Below are positions 8,396 through 17,382 of a DNA stretch of 64,000 nucleotides, piece by piece. The translations under genes and the position numbers were made by a program. The notes beneath the pieces were generated by a model. That model saw only the letters and a program-made list of their open reading frames with translations. It ran no database searches and had not been told where the DNA came from. Within the stretch, counting starts at the first letter, position 1. Every line of letters begins with the position of its first letter. The stretch spans positions 124,001 to 188,000 of the forward strand of contig NZ_BDAG01000002.1 of assembly GCF_002091715.1 (NCBI RefSeq). Reading direction: 5' to 3'. This stretch comes from Pseudomonas migulae NBRC 103157. Lineage in GTDB: Bacteria > Pseudomonadota > Gammaproteobacteria > Pseudomonadales > Pseudomonadaceae.

Positions 8396-9169
8396 ATGCT
8401 CGATCCCACCTTCACTCACCCGCCCTCCGATCTGCTGATGCCCGCTACCGCTCAGCTATGGACCACGATCCTGTATGGTGTCGGCGCCCTGCTTTTTGTG
8501 TTGCTCGCCTTGCGCCTGGCGTTTCGCGAGCGCTCGCTGTTGCCACTGCTGTTACTCGCCGGTGCAGCGCTCACCCTTTACCTGGAACCCGTGGTTGATT
8601 TGCTGGGCAATGCACTGCACCCTCAAATCGGTCAGTTCAATCTGATCACTACCAATGGCCACCCTGTGCCCTGGGCCGTGCTGATTGGTTACCTGTGGTA
8701 TTTTGCCGGCGCGCCGCTGCTTTGCTACAGCATGCTCAAGCAGCGAAATCTGACCCAGCGGTTTGTCTGGGGCATTTTCGGCAGCGTGGTGCTCAGCGCG
8801 GCATTGGTGGAACAGATCCCCCTGCACTTCGGGGTCTGGCTGTACTACGGCGAGCAACTTCCGAAAATCGGCTACATGCCCATCTGGTGGATGTTCGCCA
8901 ATACCAGCGCAGTGCTGGTGCCTTTTATCCTGATCTACAAGCTGTACCCGCGCCTCCAGGGATGGCGGCAACTGCTGGTGGTTGGCCTGATGCCCTCCGG
9001 CGCGTTTATGGGCCATGCCGCTGCAGGCTGGCCGATGTACAACCTGCTGGGCACCGACACCAGTCAGCTGCCAGCGTTGGCGCTCTACCTGTGCAGCGCC
9101 GCCACTGTCGCGCTGGCGGTCCTGACTGTAGGAACGCTGATGGCCGTGGCCGACATTCCGAACCGCTAA
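8396..9169 (+). CDS. Polytopic membrane protein, related to the 275-aa protein
   Basis: 257 residues with about seven membrane segments. It shares a motif series with the protein at 47540-48367: LxEPxxDxLG (here LYLEPVVDLLGN), then E-x-P with a downstream GxxxYYG (here VEQIPLHFGVWLYYGEQ), K-I, P, W and N in the same order. The polar residues sit in or next to membrane segments, as expected for a membrane enzyme. I know no function for this group; AveC-like proteins may be distant relatives. Single gene, divergent from DUF1329, with a shared operator-like palindrome upstream. Confidence 0.6.
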   Translation: MLDPTFTHPPSDLLMPATAQLWTTILYGVGALLFVLLALRLAFRERSLLPLLLLAGAALTLYLEPVVDLLGNALHPQIGQFNLITTNGHPVPWAVLIGYLWYFAGAPLLCYSMLKQRNLTQRFVWGIFGSVVLSAALVEQIPLHFGVWLYYGEQLPKIGYMPIWWMFANTSAVLVPFILIYKLYPRLQGWRQLLVVGLMPSGAFMGHAAAGWPMYNLLGTDTSQLPALALYLCSAATVALAVLTVGTLMAVADIPNR

Positions 9170-9176
9170 GCCCAAC

Positions 9177-9214
9177 AAAAAGCCCCGGTGCATCACTGCA
9201 TCGAGGCTTTTTTT
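9177..9214. terminator. Bidirectional terminator
   Basis: AAAAAGCC...GGCTTTTTTT flanks an inner GTGCA/TGCAT stem, giving A- and T-tracts on the two sides. It sits between the convergent 257-aa gene and the FadB-like gene. Confidence 0.75.
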
Positions 9215-9256
9215 ACGCTGAGTATGATCGCTCCACAGGAGTGACGGGCTTGCTTA

Positions 9257-11404
9257 TCAGTGCAACGTTTCGCCCGCCTCAGCCTTACTCAGCAGCAACG
9301 CCGGCGGGGCAAAACGCTCACCGTAAATCTCGGCCAACTCACGGGAACGGGCAATAAATCGCTGTAATCCATAGCCATTGATGAACTGCAGAAACCCGCC
9401 CGTCCATACCGGCGCACCGATGCCAAGAATAGAGCCGACGTTGCCGTCCGCCACCGAGCGCAACACGCCCTCGTCCAGGCATTTGGCCGCTTCGATCACC
9501 TGACGGAACAGCAAGCGCTCCTTGATATCGGCAACTGGCACCTGCACTTCCGCCTTGTAGAACAGCTGGTACAGGCCCGGCCAGATGGTCTTTTCGCCGC
9601 CCTCGGGGTAGTCGTAGAAACCGCCGCCGTAATGCCGGCCTGGACGCTTGTGGTCATTGATCAAGATATTGCCGACTTCGTCGCTATGACTGTTATCGAA
9701 CACCGTGGCAAATACGCCCATGGCTTTCTGGGTTTCGTTGACCTTACGCATCAGCTCCAGGCTTACCTCATCCAGGACGGTCAGCGGGCCTACCGGCATA
9801 CCAACCTGCTTGCCGAGGTTGTCGATCAGGATCGGGTCCACCCCTTCAAGTAGCAGTTTGCAGCCTTCATCGAAGTAGCTGCCGAACGTGCGAGAGGTGA
9901 AAAAGCCCAAGGAATCGTTGACCACGATGGCAGTCTTACCAATCTGCCGAGCGAAGTCGAAAGCCTTGGCCAGCGCTTCATCGCTGGTTTGCTCGCCGCA
10001 GATAATTTCCACCAGGGGCATTTTTTCCACTGGAGAAAAGAAGTGAATGCCAATGAAATTAGTCGGGCGCTGCGAGGCCTTGGCCAGCATTGAAATAGGC
10101 AGGGTTGAGGTATTGGTACCAAACACAGATGTTGCTGGCAGGCAGGCTTCGGCCTTGGCGGTGACCTGAGCTTTTAGCTCCACGCTTTCGAACACGGCTT
10201 CGACGATAAAATCTGCACCCTCCAGGTCAGCATAATCGGTAGTCGGGGTGATCAGGCGAAGAATTTCTGTTTGTTTGCCTTCGCTCAGCCGCCCTTGGCT
10301 GACCAGCTTGTTCAGCAGTTTTTCCACATTTGCCTTGCCGCGCTCGGCCGCCTCCATACTGACATCCAGCAGCACCACTTCAATGCCAACCTTGGCCGCC
10401 ACATGGGCGATGCCATTGCCCATCATGCCAGCGCCCAGCACCCCGAGCTTGTTGACCGTTGTCTTTTCAAAACCCTTCGGTCGACTGGAGCCACCGTTCA
10501 CTTCATTCATCTGGAAGAACATCGTATTGATGATGTTCTTCGCTTGCACGCTACCCGCCAGAAAGGTCAGGCCACGGGTTTCGACGATCAGCGCGGCGTC
10601 AAAATCCAGTAAGGTACTTTCCGCCGCCACCGCCAGAATGCGTTCCGGTGCGGGCAGCAGTCCCCGGGTATTTTTCGCCGTCATCGCCAGGGCGCCGGAG
10701 AGCATTTGCGCTACATTCGGTTGCTGGACGGTGCCACCGGGAATCTTGTGGCCTTTGCGGTCCCACGGCTGCACGGACGCCAGCTCATTGCTGACCTGAG
10801 CCTTTATCCAGGCTTTCGCCGCGGGCACCAGGGCATCACCCCGCTCTACCAGTTCGTTGACCAAACCCAGACCCAGTGCTTCGACTGGCTTCAGGCGCTT
10901 GCCCTCCAGCAACAACGGCAGGGTTTTTTCCAGGCCCAAAGTGTTGACCAGGCGCACAATACCGCCCGCTCCCGGCAATAGGCCGAGCGACACTTCCGGC
11001 AAGCCCACCACCGTGCCTGACTGGTTAAGCAGTACACGGTAGTTACAGGCCAGCACGATCTCAAAACCGCCGCCCAGCGCCGCGCCATTGATGGCAGCCA
11101 CCACCGGAACGGGCAACCGTTCCAGGCGGCGCAGGTCGTTTTTGGTCAGTTCGATCTTGGCCTGAAAATCCGCCTCATCGCCCGGTTTGAAGTCGGTCAG
11201 TTCATTAAGATCGCCGCCAGCAAAGAAGGTGCTTTTCGCCGAGGCAATCACCACGCCGATCAAACCGCTTTCCTGCTCCAGACGTTGCAAGGTGGCGTTC
11301 ATAGTGTCGCGGTACAACTGGTTCATGGCGTTAACTGGGCCTGGCATGTCCATAGTAATGGTGACAATGCCGTCAACGTCCTTTTCGTAATTGAATGCGT
11401 TCAT
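9257..11404 (-). CDS. FadB/FadJ-like multifunctional beta-oxidation protein
   Basis: 715 residues from the ATG at 11404; the frame extends further upstream but without family similarity. Residues 1-190 form an enoyl-CoA hydratase/isomerase domain (AAINGAALGGGFEIVLACNY, VGLPEVSLGLLPGAGG). After a linker, LGVLGAGMMGNGIAHVAAK marks the NAD-binding 3-hydroxyacyl-CoA dehydrogenase domain, with the catalytic-region IHFFSPVEKMPLVEII, followed by two C-terminal dehydrogenase domains. It would hydrate and oxidise acyl-CoA intermediates in the cytoplasm. It lies 62 bp behind the thiolase gene, the usual partner, and probably shares its boxed promoter. Confidence 0.88.
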   Translation of the reverse strand: MNAFNYEKDVDGIVTITMDMPGPVNAMNQLYRDTMNATLQRLEQESGLIGVVIASAKSTFFAGGDLNELTDFKPGDEADFQAKIELTKNDLRRLERLPVPVVAAINGAALGGGFEIVLACNYRVLLNQSGTVVGLPEVSLGLLPGAGGIVRLVNTLGLEKTLPLLLEGKRLKPVEALGLGLVNELVERGDALVPAAKAWIKAQVSNELASVQPWDRKGHKIPGGTVQQPNVAQMLSGALAMTAKNTRGLLPAPERILAVAAESTLLDFDAALIVETRGLTFLAGSVQAKNIINTMFFQMNEVNGGSSRPKGFEKTTVNKLGVLGAGMMGNGIAHVAAKVGIEVVLLDVSMEAAERGKANVEKLLNKLVSQGRLSEGKQTEILRLITPTTDYADLEGADFIVEAVFESVELKAQVTAKAEACLPATSVFGTNTSTLPISMLAKASQRPTNFIGIHFFSPVEKMPLVEIICGEQTSDEALAKAFDFARQIGKTAIVVNDSLGFFTSRTFGSYFDEGCKLLLEGVDPILIDNLGKQVGMPVGPLTVLDEVSLELMRKVNETQKAMGVFATVFDNSHSDEVGNILINDHKRPGRHYGGGFYDYPEGGEKTIWPGLYQLFYKAEVQVPVADIKERLLFRQVIEAAKCLDEGVLRSVADGNVGSILGIGAPVWTGGFLQFINGYGLQRFIARSRELAEIYGERFAPPALLLSKAEAGETLH

Positions 11405-11466
11405 AGTCGGGTATCTCGTGCCAATAGGTCCGGCGCAACCGGTACGGGCTGCGCGAAAAAAAGGGA

Positions 11467-12675
11467 TTAAACGCGCTCGATAATGGTGGCGATGCCCATC
11501 CCGCCGCCGACACACAGGGCGATCAGACCGCGTTTGAGATTGCGCCGCTCCAGCTCATCCAGCACGGTACCCACCAGCATCGCGCCGGTCGCGCCAATCG
11601 GGTGTCCCAGGGCAATGGCGCCGCCGTTGACGTTGGTGATCTCGGCGGAAATGCCCAGGTCGCGCATAAAGCGCAGGGCCACCGAGGCAAAAGCCTCGTT
11701 GATCTCGAAAAGGTCGATATCCGCTACGGTCAGCCCTGCTTTGGCCAAGGCTTTTTTAGCCGCAGGACCAGGACCGGCGAGCATCAGCGTGGGTTCAGTG
11801 GAGAGCACAGCCGTAGCGATTATCCGTCCACGCGGGATCAGGCCCAGTTCCTTGCCCACTTTCTCGCTACCCAGCAGGGTCGCGCTGGCACCGTCGACAA
11901 TCCCGGAAGAGTTACCGGCGGTATGGACATGTTCGATACGCGCCACCTGCGGGTATTTGCGCAGAGCGATATCGGCATAGCCCACCTTGCCCATGGCGGC
12001 GAATGACGGGTTCAGTTGGCCCAGGGCGTCCATGGTGGTGGCCGGCTTAATGAACTCATCGCGCTTCAGAACCACCAGGCCGTTAACGTCACGCACTGGC
12101 ACCACCGAGCGATCAAAGTAACCACTGTCGCGGGCATGGGCGGCGCGCTGCTGCGACTGCAAGGCAAAGCGGTCGACGTCTTCCCGGGAGTAGCCGTCGA
12201 GCATGGCCAGCAGATCGGCACCAATACCTTGCGGCACCGATTGCAGCTTGAAGGCGATTTCCGGATCCTGAATCCAGGCGCCACCGGCAACTCCCATGGG
12301 CAGGCGTGACATCGACTCGACGCCACCGGCCACGATCAAGTCTTCCCAACCACTGGCAATACGGCTGGCCGCCTGGTTGACCGCCTCCAGACCCGAGGCA
12401 CAGAATCGGTCGATCTGCACACCCGGCACGCTTTCGTCCCAGCCGGCGTATTGCACTGTGCACTTGGCCACATCACCGCCCTGCTCCCCCACGGGCTGGC
12501 CGCAACCCAGCACCACATCGTCGACGCGTGCAGTGTCCAGATCATGCCGATGTTGCAGCTCGGTGAGCAGCCCGGCAGCCAGGTGCACAGGTTTGACGGT
12601 GAACAGTGAACCGTCTTTTTTGCCCTTACCACGCGGCGTTCGGACGGCGTCGTAAATGAATACTGCCTGTGACAT
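11467..12675 (-). CDS. Acetyl-CoA acyltransferase (thiolase), FadA-like
   Basis: 402 residues; the ATG at 12675 follows GAGGAACCTCCA. The nucleophilic cysteine is Cys92 (DRFCASGLEA), the C-terminal part has NGGAIALGHPIGATGA with the catalytic His, and LCVGGGMGIA with the second Cys, so all catalytic residues are present. Length and Cys position resemble degradative thiolases, including the sterol side-chain type. It cleaves 3-ketoacyl-CoA to acetyl- or propionyl-CoA. First gene of an operon with the FadB-like gene. Confidence 0.9.
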   Translation of the reverse strand: MSQAVFIYDAVRTPRGKGKKDGSLFTVKPVHLAAGLLTELQHRHDLDTARVDDVVLGCGQPVGEQGGDVAKCTVQYAGWDESVPGVQIDRFCASGLEAVNQAASRIASGWEDLIVAGGVESMSRLPMGVAGGAWIQDPEIAFKLQSVPQGIGADLLAMLDGYSREDVDRFALQSQQRAAHARDSGYFDRSVVPVRDVNGLVVLKRDEFIKPATTMDALGQLNPSFAAMGKVGYADIALRKYPQVARIEHVHTAGNSSGIVDGASATLLGSEKVGKELGLIPRGRIIATAVLSTEPTLMLAGPGPAAKKALAKAGLTVADIDLFEINEAFASVALRFMRDLGISAEITNVNGGAIALGHPIGATGAMLVGTVLDELERRNLKRGLIALCVGGGMGIATIIERV

Positions 12676-12978
12676 TGGAGGTTCCTCTTGGCGATTACGG
12701 TTGTATGACCGCAGCCTAAGAACAACACCCTGAGCCCACATCGTCGGAAGCGACGATCACCAAACGCAGCTGCGGTCAGATCATGCACTCAGCCGTCACG
12801 CGGACCACCGGATTACGAGCCCGCGTACACCGTCAGTTGCGGGATTGGCCAGCGCTGTCGCAGATTTTCCGGTGTAGTTCGACGACAGGTAATAGCGCTT
12901 GCGCCAAAAGCCGCTAGCTCGTAGTTTAAAAATCCAATAAAAACACGCGGACTCCGACAAGCCCGCAAAGGATTTCCG
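12676..12978. promoter_or_regulatory. Divergent regulatory region with box (12741-12756)
   Basis: The perfect dyad TCGTCG-GAAG-CGACGA at 12741-12756 serves both sides. Minus: TAGGCT (12718-12713) after 22 bases, for the thiolase operon. Plus: GATCAT (12779-12784) after 22 bases, for the LuxR-type regulator, which would make that gene autoregulated. No gene was seen in this 303-bp stretch. Confidence 0.7.
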
Positions 12979-15654
12979 ATGCCTTCGAGTCCACGCCAGT
13001 CACCCTATATTTCGCAAACAAAGGTGACCGCCCCTGCTACCTCGCGCTACGAAGTCCCTCGTCAGGCCATGCTCGAACGTGCCGGGCAAGCCGAAACCAG
13101 CCGCGCCGTGCTGGTTCATGCGCCTGCCGGATTTGGCAAAACCACTTTTATGACCCAATTGCTCGCGCGCTATCGCCAGCAAGGCATTGCCACCATCTGG
13201 TTGACCCTGGACGATGGCGACAATGACGTATCACGCTTTCTGAATGGCTTTTCCTGCGCCGTTGCCACGCTGCAGCGCGACGGAGCGCAACAGGCATTGG
13301 TACAACTGCGCAATGCCGACCTGGTGGAATGGATTCTTGAACATTTGGCCGCCAATCCTACTCCGGTGGCGATTTTCTTCGACGATTTCGAAGCCATCCG
13401 CAATCCGGTAATACTGGGACTGGTAGCTCGTGGCATTGAGGCCATCCCCAACAAAGCCTGCCTGGTGATTGGCAGCCGCACTCTGCCGGACATAGGCCTG
13501 GCCCGTTTACGCGTCCGGGGCACCCTGACCGAAATCGATGCTGCAGGCCTGCGCTTCAGCGCCGACGAAACTCAGAACTTCCTTACCCAGCGCCGCGGCG
13601 TGGGTCTCAACACCCGTCAAGTTGAACGCCTGCAAGCCAGTACCGAAGGTTGGGTGACTGCCCTGTGGCTGGCCTCGCTAGCCCTGGAAAACCACGGCGA
13701 TACGGACAAATTCCTTGACTCGTTCTCCGGTTCCAACGCAGCCATCGCCGCCTACCTGGCCGAGGACGTTCTGGCCGCCCTGCCCGAACCGCTGCGCTTG
13801 TTTCTGCTGCGCAGCAGCATGCTCGATGAACTCAGTCCGGACCTATGCAACGCCGTGTGCGGATGTAGCGATAGCCTGGAGTTGATCCACGAGCTGGAGC
13901 GTCATCAACTGTTTCTCGTGCCCATCGACGAACAGCGCGACCTGTACCGCTACCACAGCCTGTTTCTGGACTTTCTCCGCCACCAATTGCATCGCCGTCA
14001 CCGCGAAGAGCTGCGCGGGCTGCACCTGGCCGCCTGCGCCGCCTACCTGGCGCAAGAGCGGGCCATTCCAGCGATTCGCCACGCCTTGCTGTCCGGCGAT
14101 ACTGCCATGGCCATCAAGCTGATCTACACCCACGTCGACAACCTGCTGAGCCAAGGACGCCTGCGCCTGTTGGCCGAATGCATCGGCCAGTTACCAAAGA
14201 CCGAGTTGCAAGGCCACCCACGGCTGCGCCTGATCCATGCCTGGTGCACAGCGTTTACCTGGGGGCCGAAAGAAGCGCTGATGCGGGTCGCCGATATCGC
14301 CACAGACACCCTTTCCGGGGAGTCCGCCGCCTACTTGAAAGCGCTGCGACCGATGCTGCTGGTAATGATGGATCGCATCGCTGAGGCCCATGAGCTGGGT
14401 ATGCAAGCGCTAACCGAGGTGTCGATGGACTACCCATTTGCCTGGGCCATGCTCAATCAGGCACTGACCCAGACAAGCATCATTCTGGGCCTGCACCAAG
14501 AGGCCCACCACTTCGTCGACCAAGCACGCCGCGCACAAAGCGACTCGTCCGGTGCTTTTGGTTTTGTCCTCGCCGAATCGGCGGAGGCCCTGCTGGACAT
14601 GATGGCCGGCCGCCTGAAACAAACCACCGCACGCTTGCGCTTGGCCACCACCATGCTCAAGGCTGAACGCCGCCGCGACCGCAATGGCAATGCCCTGGCA
14701 GCCATTCAATTGGGCGAAGCGCTGTACGAAAGCGATCAATGCGAAGAAGCCCAGCGCCTGCTGCTGGTCTACGCTCCGCTGGTGCAAGACCTCGGTTTAT
14801 CCGACGCACTGATTACCGCCCACACCCTGCTGGCACGTATCGCCGATGAAAAAGGTGACCGTGATCGCGCCCTGCAACTTCTCACTGAGCTTGAAGCTGT
14901 CGGCCACCGCCTGGGGCAGCCCAGGGTGGCAGCCAGTGCGCGCCTGGAGCGCGCCATGCAAAATCTCGCTCACGGCGACCAGGTTGGCGCGCGGGAACAA
15001 TTGACGCTGGCCGAACAAAGCTTCCACTGGGCCGATGCCAGTAACTACTGGTTTATCGCCAACGACACCCTGACCCCGACCATCGCCCGTCTCCGGCTGA
15101 TGCTCCGTACCGACTCGGCGCACCAGGCCATCGCCCCGCTGCGCACCGAGCTGGCCGAAGCCGAACGCCTGATGCGCGGGCGCCGCGCGTTGAAACTGCG
15201 CATCCTGCTGGCCGAGGCCCTGTACACCGACGGGCAAGAAAAAATGGCGCTGCGCACGCTTGACCGGGCCCTGAAGTTTGCCCAGAACGAAGGCTATATT
15301 CGTAGCTTTCTGGAAGAAGGTGCAGTGATTCAGGCCATGCTCGGCGAGCTACACCGCGATCTGGACGAAAGTGATACAAACAGCGAGTACCACCTCGATC
15401 GCTGGCTGCGTAAAAGCGCCTCGCCCCCCGCAGCGCCCATCGGCAGCAGTGGATTGGTAGATCCGCTGACACAAAAAGAGCTGAAAGTGCTCAGCTTGCT
15501 GGACCAGGGTTTATCCAACGCTGCAATGGCGGAAAAACTCTTCGTCTCTGACTCCACTGTGCGCACCCATCTGCGCAACATCAATCTCAAACTTCACGCC
15601 AGCAGCCGCACCCAGGCCATCGCCATCGCGCGGAAGATGGGGCTTTGCAACTAA
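12979..15654 (+). CDS. MalT-type LuxR-family transcriptional activator (LAL)
   Basis: 891 residues. An N-terminal STAND ATPase domain has the Walker A motif APAGFGKTT at residues 48-56 and a Walker B-like IFFDDFEAI near 130-140. A long helical, TPR-like region follows. The last 65 residues are a LuxR/NarL helix-turn-helix (LTQKELKVLSLLDQGLSNAA, SDSTVRTHLRNINLKLHA). This is the layout of MalT and AlkS, which bind an inducer and ATP before activating transcription. RBS AAAGGA is 7 bases from the ATG. It sits amid promoters that carry class II-positioned boxes, and a box lies in its own upstream region, so it is the best candidate for their activator. The direct link is inference. Confidence 0.9.
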   Translation: MPSSPRQSPYISQTKVTAPATSRYEVPRQAMLERAGQAETSRAVLVHAPAGFGKTTFMTQLLARYRQQGIATIWLTLDDGDNDVSRFLNGFSCAVATLQRDGAQQALVQLRNADLVEWILEHLAANPTPVAIFFDDFEAIRNPVILGLVARGIEAIPNKACLVIGSRTLPDIGLARLRVRGTLTEIDAAGLRFSADETQNFLTQRRGVGLNTRQVERLQASTEGWVTALWLASLALENHGDTDKFLDSFSGSNAAIAAYLAEDVLAALPEPLRLFLLRSSMLDELSPDLCNAVCGCSDSLELIHELERHQLFLVPIDEQRDLYRYHSLFLDFLRHQLHRRHREELRGLHLAACAAYLAQERAIPAIRHALLSGDTAMAIKLIYTHVDNLLSQGRLRLLAECIGQLPKTELQGHPRLRLIHAWCTAFTWGPKEALMRVADIATDTLSGESAAYLKALRPMLLVMMDRIAEAHELGMQALTEVSMDYPFAWAMLNQALTQTSIILGLHQEAHHFVDQARRAQSDSSGAFGFVLAESAEALLDMMAGRLKQTTARLRLATTMLKAERRRDRNGNALAAIQLGEALYESDQCEEAQRLLLVYAPLVQDLGLSDALITAHTLLARIADEKGDRDRALQLLTELEAVGHRLGQPRVAASARLERAMQNLAHGDQVGAREQLTLAEQSFHWADASNYWFIANDTLTPTIARLRLMLRTDSAHQAIAPLRTELAEAERLMRGRRALKLRILLAEALYTDGQEKMALRTLDRALKFAQNEGYIRSFLEEGAVIQAMLGELHRDLDESDTNSEYHLDRWLRKSASPPAAPIGSSGLVDPLTQKELKVLSLLDQGLSNAAMAEKLFVSDSTVRTHLRNINLKLHASSRTQAIAIARKMGLCN

Positions 15655-15717
15655 CGTAAAGTACCGACTCGCGACGACCTTTTGATCTGCACCTTGAAGC
15701 CTGGATTGGCCATCAGC

Positions 15718-15744
15718 AAAAAAGCCGCCCGAAGGCGGCTTTTC
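15718..15744. terminator. Bidirectional terminator
   Basis: AAAAAAGCCGCC-CGAA-GGCGGCTTTTCT: an 8-bp stem with a tetraloop and A/T flanks, between the convergent LuxR-type and acyl-CoA synthetase genes. Confidence 0.85.
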
Positions 15745-15760
15745 TCATGCTGTTAAACCG

Positions 15761-17308
15761 CTACGACATCCGCGCTCGGTACTCGTCACGCAGCAAGCGT
15801 TTGAGCAGCTTTCCGTTCGGCTCACGAGGCAAGGTGTCGACAAAGTCGATCACCCGTGGGCATTTGATCGGTGACAATTGTTCACGGCAGAAAGCAATCA
15901 GCTCCTCAGTCAACGACGCACACACCTCCACCCCAGGCTCCAATTGCACGACTGCACGCACTTCTTCGCCAAAGTCGCTGTGGGGCGTGCCGATTACTGC
16001 AACATCAAAAACTTTCGGATGCGTTACCAGCACATTTTCCGTTTCCTGCGGGTACACGTTCACACCACCGGAAATGATCATGTTGTTCTTGCGGTCGGTC
16101 AGGTACAGGAAACCGTCGGCATCCAGATGACCGATATCGCCCACGGTCGCCCAGCCCTTGTCGTTCAATGCTTCCGCAGTTTTCTCCGGATCTTTGTGAT
16201 AGCTGAATTTCGGGCCGTTGGCGAAATACACCAGACCGTCTTCACCCACCGGCACTTCCTCGCCGTCGCCACCGATAATATGCAGCTCGCCCAGAATGGC
16301 ACGGCCCACGGTACCGGGACGCTCCAGTGCTGTTTTGCTGTCGACCATGGTCGAGCCGATACTTTCGGTGCAGGAGTAGAACTCGGCAAGGATCGGCCCC
16401 CACCACGCGATCATCGCTTGCTTGGTCGGTACCGGGCATGGCGCCCCGGCGTGCACCGCAACCCTTTGGCTGGACAGGTCATAACGTCGGCTGACCTCCT
16501 GCGGCAATGCGAGCAGTCGATGGAACATGGTCGGTACCCACTGGCTATGGGTGACCCGATAACGCTCGATGGCCTTTAGCGTATTTTCCGCGTCGAATTT
16601 TTCCGCCATTACCAGGGTGCCGCCAAGGATGGTCATACCCTGCCCCCACTTCATCGGCGCGGCGTGGTAGTACGGCGATGGTGAGTAGTACAGCGACTCC
16701 TCGTTCACGCCAAACCCCCGTTGCATCAGACCGGCGATTACCGCCGTGCTACCTAGCGGTAACCCTGTGAGGTTGGGTTTGACCCCTTTCGGCCGGCCGG
16801 TAGTGCCAGAGGAATAGAGCATTTCGCTGCCCTCCACCGCATCGCGGATCGGGCTGCCATCAAAGGCCGACAGGGCGTCGTCAAACAGCTTCACCCCTGG
16901 CACCGGGTCCAGGCTGTAGATTTGTGGCGGGCGCGGCAAGGCGCGCACGGCATCGAGAATAGCCGGCGCGGTCTTGGCGCTGACCAGCAGCACCTGCGCT
17001 TCGCAGTCGGCGACGATATACGCCGCTTCCGCGCCAGTCAGGCGAGTGCTGATAAAGGTGTAATACAGCCCCACATAGTGGGCGCCCCATTGCACCGCTG
17101 GACATTCCAAACGGTTTTCAAGGCAGTACGCAACATGATCGCCAGGCTTCAAACCGAGCCATTGGTAAAGGCGGCCCAAGCGATTGGCATAGGTATCCAG
17201 GGCGGCGTAGGTCAGCGTCTCGCCGCTTTCGGCCATGATCACGGCCGGTTTTTCCGGCGTACGCGTAGCGTGTGCGCCAGGGTACAGCAGGGGGTGTTTG
17301 TCGCTCAT
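15761..17308 (-). CDS. Acyl-CoA synthetase (AMP-binding family)
   Basis: 515 residues from the ATG at 17308, preceded by GAGG. The phosphate-binding loop is LYSSGTTGRPKG at residues 164-175. The C-terminal part has YLTDRKNNMIISGGVNVYPQE and the adenylation lysine in PREPNGKLLKR, so the enzyme looks intact. It would convert a free carboxylic acid to its CoA thioester using ATP. Second gene after the aldehyde dehydrogenase, which fits a route aldehyde to acid to acyl-CoA. Substrate unknown; the family covers fatty, bile and terpenoid acids. Confidence 0.88.
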   Translation of the reverse strand: MSDKHPLLYPGAHATRTPEKPAVIMAESGETLTYAALDTYANRLGRLYQWLGLKPGDHVAYCLENRLECPAVQWGAHYVGLYYTFISTRLTGAEAAYIVADCEAQVLLVSAKTAPAILDAVRALPRPPQIYSLDPVPGVKLFDDALSAFDGSPIRDAVEGSEMLYSSGTTGRPKGVKPNLTGLPLGSTAVIAGLMQRGFGVNEESLYYSPSPYYHAAPMKWGQGMTILGGTLVMAEKFDAENTLKAIERYRVTHSQWVPTMFHRLLALPQEVSRRYDLSSQRVAVHAGAPCPVPTKQAMIAWWGPILAEFYSCTESIGSTMVDSKTALERPGTVGRAILGELHIIGGDGEEVPVGEDGLVYFANGPKFSYHKDPEKTAEALNDKGWATVGDIGHLDADGFLYLTDRKNNMIISGGVNVYPQETENVLVTHPKVFDVAVIGTPHSDFGEEVRAVVQLEPGVEVCASLTEELIAFCREQLSPIKCPRVIDFVDTLPREPNGKLLKRLLRDEYRARMS

Positions 17309-17382
17309 CTCAGCGGCCTCATAACAGTGGGTATTGCTTGCGTGGGTGCAGCTACACACGCTTGTGGTTGTTGTTCGCTGGC

